From positions 1 to 64,000 of the forward strand of contig JBBQLG010000013.1 in assembly GCA_038327655.1 (NCBI GenBank): 64,000 nt of DNA, read 5' to 3'. Numbering within the stretch: position 1 is the stretch's first letter; each line of letters opens with the position of its first letter. Positions 58,933-64,000 of this stretch are shown here, piece by piece. The notes beneath the pieces are model-generated. The model was not told the DNA's origin. It made no database searches and saw only the letters and a program-made list of their open reading frames with translations. Both the position numbers and the translations under genes were made by a program. Origin of the DNA: JBBQLG01 sp038327655. GTDB lineage: Bacteria; Bacteroidota; Bacteroidia; Cytophagales; Spirosomataceae.

Positions 58933-60243
58933 TTAGTAGGGACGGTTTACCGGAATTTTACTCAACTGACGCAGTTGCTGCGGGTTGCTGTAATCAAACT
59001 GATACAATCCATCTTTTCCGATCATCAGCACCGTTTTAGCCCCACCCGGCACGGACTGCCCTATCGGAATGACATCATAAGCATTTATGCCCGTTATATG
59101 CGCCAACTGGGTTATGCCCATCGCATTCGTCGCGTCTAAGGATTTTAACCCACCGGCCCCTTCACAGATAAACAGGTTCGGGAAATCGACGCCCAAACCG
59201 TGGGGATTCTGCATCGGATAGCTTTTCAGCAGTCTGGGATTCAGCAGGTCCTTGATATCGACTACGTCCAACTGGTTTGTAAATCCCTGGCAGGTGGTAC
59301 CGGATCGCAGCGTAACATAAGCGATGTCGCCATTTACGACAACGGGGTCGCAGACGCGGGCGTGGTTAAATACCGATAACCGCACTGGTTTGGCCGGATT
59401 GGCATTATCGTAAATAAACATACCTGAGCTGGACCCAACAAAAAGCTTGTCTTTGTAGGGAAATATGGTCTCGATACCTCCGCCCAGGCTGATTTTCTCA
59501 CCAATGCGGGGGCTGGCCGGGCTGCTGATGTTGAACAACTGCATATCCGACTGCCCAACCGTGTAGAGGTAATCGTTGTAGAGGGTAAACCGGGCCATCG
59601 ACCCGCCTGTACCATTGCTGCCGGTGCTGGTGGTCGGGAGGACCGATGAGGAGGAACTGGCAAAGCTGGCATCAAACGTGACACAATTTGGGCAATTTCG
59701 CCAGCTTTGCGTAGCCAGCCCGTCTTCGCAATTGGTCTCCATTGTTTCGGTAACGTAATCAACCCGCTGATCGCTCAGCGTCACGTTGTTCTGATTAAAT
59801 GACCACCAGCCGCCCTCAAACTGCCCGTTCAGGAAGACATTTTGCACCCGGTTTACTTCCCGAATGTTAGCCAGGTTGGTCAGGTCGAACGCGACAAGGT
59901 CCATGTAGCTGTCGGCGTAGAGAATGTTATCGCGGATGGCCATATCGCCATTGCCGGGGATGTGCAGAAACGCTATTGTTTTCGGGTTACCGGCATCTCG
60001 GTTGTCGATGATGTGAATCCCCTCCTTCAATTCATTGATGAACAGGTAACCGTCTTTGGTGTAGATTTTACCGGGCTTTTCGAGAGCGCGGGCACTTTCC
60101 AATTTCACGCCCTGCCGGACCTGCGTTCCGGTGAGCGATATGTTGGTATACCGGCGGTAGGTGCGGGTTTCTTTGCACTTGTCGGTGCAGGAAGACAGCC
60201 CAAACAGCGAGAGAACGAATAGAGAGTAGATCGTGCGTTTCAT
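58933..60243 (-). CDS. LVIVD-repeat beta-propeller lipoprotein
   Basis: About 436 residues from the ATG at 60243; the reading can be extended 42 codons upstream but without signal or family support. It is a lipoprotein (lipobox LFGLSSC). The body is built from LVIVD-like repeats: INELKEGIHIIDNRDAG, ILYADSYMDLVAFDL, LYTVGQSDMQLFNISSP, KLFVGSSSGMFIYDNAN and NQLDVVDIKDL, so it folds as a beta-propeller. Such proteins are surface- or periplasm-exposed in Bacteroidota. The role is unknown. It is followed within three bases by a barrel protein gene. Confidence 0.85.
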   Translation of the reverse strand: MKRTIYSLFVLSLFGLSSCTDKCKETRTYRRYTNISLTGTQVRQGVKLESARALEKPGKIYTKDGYLFINELKEGIHIIDNRDAGNPKTIAFLHIPGNGDMAIRDNILYADSYMDLVAFDLTNLANIREVNRVQNVFLNGQFEGGWWSFNQNNVTLSDQRVDYVTETMETNCEDGLATQSWRNCPNCVTFDASFASSSSSVLPTTSTGSNGTGGSMARFTLYNDYLYTVGQSDMQLFNISSPASPRIGEKISLGGGIETIFPYKDKLFVGSSSGMFIYDNANPAKPVRLSVFNHARVCDPVVVNGDIAYVTLRSGTTCQGFTNQLDVVDIKDLLNPRLLKSYPMQNPHGLGVDFPNLFICEGAGGLKSLDATNAMGITQLAHITGINAYDVIPIGQSVPGGAKTVLMIGKDGLYQFDYSNPQQLRQLSKIPVNRPY

Positions 60244-60322
60244 ACTAATTCGTTGGTTTAGTTTAAGCCATGACCCGGATAGTAGCGTAGCCGTTGGAAT
60301 GCGTAGCGATAAAAAGCAAAAA

Positions 60323-60353
60323 ATCGCCCGACAGTCTTTATACCATCGGGCGA
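60323..60353 (-). terminator. Hairpin terminator of the serpin gene
   Basis: ATCGCCCGA (60323-60331) and TCGGGCGAT (60345-60353) form a perfect nine-base stem with a TTTTTTGC run on the minus strand. The hairpin lies about 105 bases beyond the serpin stop. Confidence 0.75.
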
Positions 60354-60457
60354 TGTTGGTCTTACACAAAAGTCAGCAATGGGCACTTTTCATTATCTGT
60401 TCATCCCGGATAAACCATGCACCGGATGCTTTCACTAAATCGTTTTTGCTACCTCGT

Positions 60458-61696
60458 TTAAATAGCCGCCAGCGGATTGGCAATTTTGCCCATAAACAGG
60501 ACCACACCCGACGTTTTCTCGTGAATGACGATTACAAACGGCCGGTCGCAGAGGGTTGGCTGTTGGATAGCCGTTGTGGTAAAGCCACTCGATGTTACGG
60601 CGGCCGCTTCGGTACCGGCTTCATCGACGGCGACAAACGTGTTCTGCTTAACAAAACTGAGCAGCAACCCGCCCGACGGACTAATTTTGGTAAAGTCCGC
60701 CCGGTCGGTGAAGGCCGTCGGCATTCCCATAGCGATCAATACATCATTCAGTTTGGTCTCATAGCTAAACGTGAATTTGGGCAGACCAAAGTCTACTTTA
60801 CTCGCTACCAGTTCGGTTTGTAGCTGACTCCAGTCGGTAGCGGTCAGGGACTGAATCACGGCATCGGCCGATGTACCGGTTCCCGGTAACAAAATGGTCA
60901 TGGCGTATTGGCCCGTGCCGTAGGGCAGCTCGAATGCGCCATAGGTTGGTCGGAACGCCCGGCGAATGGCCCGGTCTGCCCGCATCATCCGCACCGTAAC
61001 CGATTGGTTATTCGCCAGCATAAATGGTGTATCCTGCGTAGCCTTCGGATCGAATTTTGCCTGCCAGTCGCCTTTGAAGTACAATGCGTTCAGCAGAAAC
61101 AGCACATTGTCCGGCTGAATCTGATCGAGCACCTTGGGAATGCGCCCTTTTGTCTGTTCGTTCGCCCAACTGTTTATTTTACCGACGGATGCCGGATCAT
61201 TAAAATCGAGGGGCGAAACGGTAGCCTGGAACGTCGACTTCAGCACATCCTGAAACGAGGGGGCAACCTGAAAGGTATTGCGGTACCACGCCGAGTTAGC
61301 CAGGCCAAGCGTTACCTGCGGGTCCAGGCCGGGCAGCGTGGTCAACAGGTTCTGGTACGTCTGGTTGGCTTCGGTCAGGGTTTGGGCGTCGAGTTTCAGG
61401 GCTTTCTGAATCTCCTGCTGTGTTTGCCCATTGGCTCCGTTCAGCACCATACCTAATGCCATGTGCAGACTGAGGGGCGAGACAAATACATTTTTCGATG
61501 CCGGTTCAGCCGCATTCACCCGCCGGAACACCTCGAAAGCAAAATCGGTCGTCTGGCTCGCGAATGGCGTCGACACGCGCAGTGTACCGCCCGGCTGTGG
61601 GCTAACAGCCGTCGTACCCTTGCGGCAACTCATGACTCCCGTAATGGCCACCAGCGTAGCGGTTAAAACGGTGATAAATGAACGGGATGGGTGCAT
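60458..61696 (-). CDS. Serpin-family protease inhibitor, lipoprotein
   Basis: A 412-residue serpin with a lipoprotein signal (lipobox VMSC). Core features: VFVSPLSLHMALGMVLNGANG, NSWANEQTKGRIPKVLD, NALYFKGDWQAKFDP and FVIVIHEKTSGVVLFMGKI. The reactive-centre loop begins EAGTEAAAV (residues 359-367), a full inhibitory hinge with small residues at P12-P9. The loop has the same length as in alpha-1-antitrypsin, placing the scissile bond at T375-A376. This suggests a suicide inhibitor of an elastase- or subtilisin-like serine protease, held on the membrane. It follows the DUF6438-like gene in what may be an ECF-controlled operon. Confidence 0.92.
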   Translation of the reverse strand: MHPSRSFITVLTATLVAITGVMSCRKGTTAVSPQPGGTLRVSTPFASQTTDFAFEVFRRVNAAEPASKNVFVSPLSLHMALGMVLNGANGQTQQEIQKALKLDAQTLTEANQTYQNLLTTLPGLDPQVTLGLANSAWYRNTFQVAPSFQDVLKSTFQATVSPLDFNDPASVGKINSWANEQTKGRIPKVLDQIQPDNVLFLLNALYFKGDWQAKFDPKATQDTPFMLANNQSVTVRMMRADRAIRRAFRPTYGAFELPYGTGQYAMTILLPGTGTSADAVIQSLTATDWSQLQTELVASKVDFGLPKFTFSYETKLNDVLIAMGMPTAFTDRADFTKISPSGGLLLSFVKQNTFVAVDEAGTEAAAVTSSGFTTTAIQQPTLCDRPFVIVIHEKTSGVVLFMGKIANPLAAI

Positions 61697-61753
61697 ATCA
61701 GTCTGTGTTTATCAGCAAACCTACCTCAATAACAGCGTGCAAATTTTATATAC

Positions 61754-62233
61754 CTATTGACAGGTATCGAATGTTTTTCGTTTCGCCCGGAGTGCACTAA
61801 TCAGACCGTCAAACCCGGGAATGGATTTTCCGGCCTCGAACGTAACCCGATACCGCTCCGCCCCCTGCTCGATTTCCAGAAACTCGGCTCCCCCGTCGGC
61901 ACAGTCGGGGCAACCCAGGGTAGCCGGTCGTTTTCGTAACAAAGCCAGATCAGCCTGGGCTTTCAGGATGGCCCATTCCGTTGCGGTAATCGTTGCCGTA
62001 CAGGTTTTAGTGGGGTACTGTGCCGGGGTGCGGCTGGTTTTGATAAACACCACTTTGTCGGCACCCACGTCCATCTGCTGATTGCAATATCCCTGACAGA
62101 ATCCGAACGATGTGCCACTCCGAATGACCAGTGAATCGACAACCGCTGTAGCAACCGCAGGCCCGCCCGACAAGGTACTCGTGCATCGGCTGAGAACCAG
62201 ACTTACTAACAAGCAGATCAGGTATACTTTCAT
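61754..62233 (-). CDS. Small cysteine-containing exported protein (DUF6438-like)
   Basis: A 159-residue protein with a signal peptide ending near LVLSRC, a weak lipobox, so it may be a lipoprotein. The body has FGFCQGYCNQQ, LGCPDCADGGAEFLE and a C-terminal cysteine in TFDTCQ. The pattern resembles the DUF6438 proteins of Bacteroidota. The paired cysteines may form disulphides or bind a metal. It starts six bases after the anti-sigma-like gene and is followed 57 bases later by the serpin, so all belong to one minus-strand unit. Confidence 0.68.
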   Translation of the reverse strand: MKVYLICLLVSLVLSRCTSTLSGGPAVATAVVDSLVIRSGTSFGFCQGYCNQQMDVGADKVVFIKTSRTPAQYPTKTCTATITATEWAILKAQADLALLRKRPATLGCPDCADGGAEFLEIEQGAERYRVTFEAGKSIPGFDGLISALRAKRKTFDTCQ

Positions 62234-62239
62234 ACGCGC

Positions 62240-63835
62240 TTAAAAGTGATAATCCATACCAACACTAACGCCAATCGTACGCGGACGGGTGGTTAAATTT
62301 ACATCCGACAGCGTTCCGGATTGCAGTGACTGCTGATACACCCCCGCCAGCGAAGCCGACCACCGCCGGGACGACCGGTACCGGAATCGCGCACCCGCCG
62401 TACCGGCCACCGTTAGAGGCCGGAGAACGCCGTCGCCGGGTTTGACTACTAATGACTCGCCAACATTATTCCGAAAGAACCAGTTGGTCAGCAGCCCACC
62501 CAGCAGCGACAGGCCCAGCCGTCGGCGCGGACGCAGCTGATACCCGACCTGCACCGGCACCTGCACGTACGTATAGTCGTTTCGTACCTGCTCCTGTCTG
62601 CCTGAACTATACGGGAACAGGGGGGTCACATACCCTTTATCCTGACTTGCGCTGAGGTCATACAGGGCTGAAGCTAAGACTGAACTATGGCGGCTAACCA
62701 CGGTTTCATAAAGCGTCTGCGCACCGGCGTAACCCGTTACCTGCACGGGGCTAATCACCGTCGAACGGGCCTGCAAGTACCCAACGCCCCCTTCGACCGA
62801 CCACCGGTCGGTGAGTTGTCTGCCCATCGCTGCCTGTACCGTTATGGCGGCACCCGACTGACTGCTAAACGTGGGAGCGCTCGTACTGGAACCAGCAGCT
62901 AAACTGTATGCATTGGACGCTACGGCCGAACTAAATATGGACCGCACCGCCGTGGCCGGATCGAACACAGAGGGCATAACGCTCAGCGATGCCCATGTTT
63001 CGCGGGTTGTCGGTTTTGACTGTTCCGGTATGCTTATCAACGGGTCGTCGTTCCGATACCACACCACCCGCTGAATGGCGAACGTACGGTTTCGGAACGG
63101 CTTACCGGTCAGTTTGTTAATCATCATTGTAGAACGCTCGTCGCCAGCGGTTGCCAGCGGATTGTACGATGATGTCAGGCCGTTGAGAGCCGGTCTGGAA
63201 AAGGCAACCGACCCGGTTGTTATCACGGCGTTGACCGTTAACGGATGCGCCACCTCCATCCGACTACCCGGACCGGGAGCGGTCATTGGCCTGACGGCTG
63301 TTAACCGGCTGATGCCTGACGCTTTAGTTTGTTGTAATTCAAGCGATGCAGCCGATTCTGTTTGAGGGGTAACCGGTTCTGCTTTCGCGATCAACAGGCC
63401 AGCTGGTATATTCGGCCCTACCGTCTCGGCGATGCGACGGCTGGGATATTGTTTTTCGCCACTCATCCCGGACCTGGTCCGGGGCGTTGCAGTTGCCAAA
63501 CCCGATACCAGTTGGTCCCTGCTTTGCGTCGACACCTGGGTTTTGACTGCCGACGGGAGCGTTCGCGCACTCAGTGGCCGGGTCGTTGGCGTTCCCGTTC
63601 CCCGGTGTATGGCCCACCAGCCGGTAAGCAGTAGAGCCACGGTGGCCGCGATACCGGTTAGCCACGGCCGGGCCTGGGTCCACAACGGCACCACTCTGAC
63701 CCGGTCACCGGCATCCAACTGACGCTCAATGGCATTCCAGACGCGGGGCGGTGGCGTTTCGGCGGCTTCGTCGAATGCCCGTTGCCAGGCATCGCGGAAC
63801 GCATCGTCGGGAGTGGGTTGATTATCAGTGTTCAT
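62240..63835 (-). CDS. Anti-sigma-like single-pass protein with C-terminal beta-barrel-type domain
   Basis: About 531 residues from the ATG at 63835, which overlaps the ECF sigma stop by 11 bases; the frame is open 34 codons upstream within the sigma gene. The N-terminal 45 residues are acidic and helical (DDAFRDAWQRAFDEAAE), as in sigma-binding domains of anti-sigma factors. A transmembrane helix follows at 58-76 (PWLTGIAATVALLLTGWW). A long low-complexity linker leads to a C-terminal portion with outer-membrane barrel character (VPVQVGYQLRPRRRLGLSLLG, ending VSVGMDYHF). A protein with an inner-membrane helix and a barrel-type domain is topologically odd; two roles or a periplasmic sensor are possible. 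Confidence 0.72.
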   Translation of the reverse strand: MNTDNQPTPDDAFRDAWQRAFDEAAETPPPRVWNAIERQLDAGDRVRVVPLWTQARPWLTGIAATVALLLTGWWAIHRGTGTPTTRPLSARTLPSAVKTQVSTQSRDQLVSGLATATPRTRSGMSGEKQYPSRRIAETVGPNIPAGLLIAKAEPVTPQTESAASLELQQTKASGISRLTAVRPMTAPGPGSRMEVAHPLTVNAVITTGSVAFSRPALNGLTSSYNPLATAGDERSTMMINKLTGKPFRNRTFAIQRVVWYRNDDPLISIPEQSKPTTRETWASLSVMPSVFDPATAVRSIFSSAVASNAYSLAAGSSTSAPTFSSQSGAAITVQAAMGRQLTDRWSVEGGVGYLQARSTVISPVQVTGYAGAQTLYETVVSRHSSVLASALYDLSASQDKGYVTPLFPYSSGRQEQVRNDYTYVQVPVQVGYQLRPRRRLGLSLLGGLLTNWFFRNNVGESLVVKPGDGVLRPLTVAGTAGARFRYRSSRRWSASLAGVYQQSLQSGTLSDVNLTTRPRTIGVSVGMDYHF

Positions 63836-64000
63836 CCTGTATTCGTTCTTCGTTGTATAACTTCTGTTGCAGTAACGCCCTGGCCCGGAACAACTGCGAC
63901 TTCGAGGTACCTTCCGAAATATCCAGTAAATCGGCAATTTCGGGGTGATTGTAGCCCTCGATGGCGTACAGATTAAAAATGGTTCGGCAACCGGGCGGCA
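63825..64000 (-). CDS. ECF-type RNA polymerase sigma factor, C-terminal part (cut by window edge)
   Basis: Only the last 58 codons lie in the window, and the start lies beyond 64000. The visible part is sigma region 4: CRTIFNLYAIEGYNHPEIA, then DLLDISEGTSKSQLFRA, which is the helix-turn-helix that recognises the -35 element, followed by RALLQQKLYNEE. The reading frame ends in the 11-base overlap with the anti-sigma-like gene. The pairing of sigma and membrane protein is typical of ECF systems. Confidence 0.9.
   Translation of the reverse strand, partial: PPGCRTIFNLYAIEGYNHPEIADLLDISEGTSKSQLFRARALLQQKLYNEERIQDEH

Overview
The window reads as the chromosome of a Bacteroidota species of the order Cytophagales, most like Spirosoma and its relatives. 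The evidence is moderately GC-rich coding sequence, several promoters of the Bacteroidota type (-7 box TAnnTTTG with TTG about 20 bases upstream), a NagB glucosamine-6-phosphate deaminase fused to an LmbE/PIG-L domain, DUF2480 and conserved small secreted proteins, many beta-barrel and lipoprotein genes, and intergenic palindromes built on CCCCAACCCCTGAAGGGG. No rRNA, tRNA, CRISPR array, prophage or complete insertion sequence was seen.

Layout. 1-9.3 kb: a perfect 108-bp palindrome, an M16 peptidase, a RelE/ParE toxin-antitoxin pair, a NagX-like membrane acyltransferase coupled to a small tail-anchored protein, a nucleotide-hydrolase-like protein of possible immune type, NagB-LmbE and a Gfo/Idh/MocA dehydrogenase; this part suggests amino-sugar use. 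9.4-18.1 kb: a metallophosphoesterase, then a tetR-tolC-MFP-RND efflux operon whose promoter lies in a tandemly duplicated 29-bp unit, then yraN. 18.2-24 kb (+): lipB, a conserved hypothetical, a probably inactive DEDDy exonuclease, rnr, two small unknown genes and a yeast-type cytosine deaminase. 24-32 kb: SMP-30-like and GMC oxidoreductase genes (divergent), an outer-membrane protein, MgtC, uvrA with DUF4160/DUF2442, and DUF2480. 32.3-36.1 kb (-): a tight operon sugar nucleotidyltransferase-holB-RimB-like protease-rimK; then rpmE2.

37-42.4 kb: nrdA, followed by an accessory island with an AT-rich membrane protein and a chain of toxin-antitoxin cassettes separated by decayed hicB copies, ending in an intact hicBA. 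42.5-50.1 kb: D-aminoacylase, FkbM methyltransferase, a second NagX-like acyltransferase, an MFS transporter, an outer-membrane protein and a photolyase. At 50.13-50.18 kb three perfect DnaA boxes lie within 54 bp of a divergent intergenic region, the most striking non-coding signal here and a candidate oriC or other DnaA-binding locus. 50.2-58.2 kb (+): ABA4-like, S41 peptidase, DEDDh exonuclease, dienelactone hydrolase, small secreted low-complexity proteins, a secreted deaminase-fold protein, a tiny CGCPKH protein and typA/bipA behind a structured leader. 58.3-64 kb (-): an outer-membrane protein and LVIVD lipoprotein pair, then an apparent operon running from an ECF sigma factor (cut by the window edge) through an anti-sigma-like/beta-barrel protein and a cysteine-containing lipoprotein to a serpin lipoprotein.

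Starts were chosen by family alignment, overlap with the upstream gene and visible promoters; where the longest frame ran into a neighbour a shorter start was used and the reason given. All functional calls come from motif recognition by eye, without database searches.
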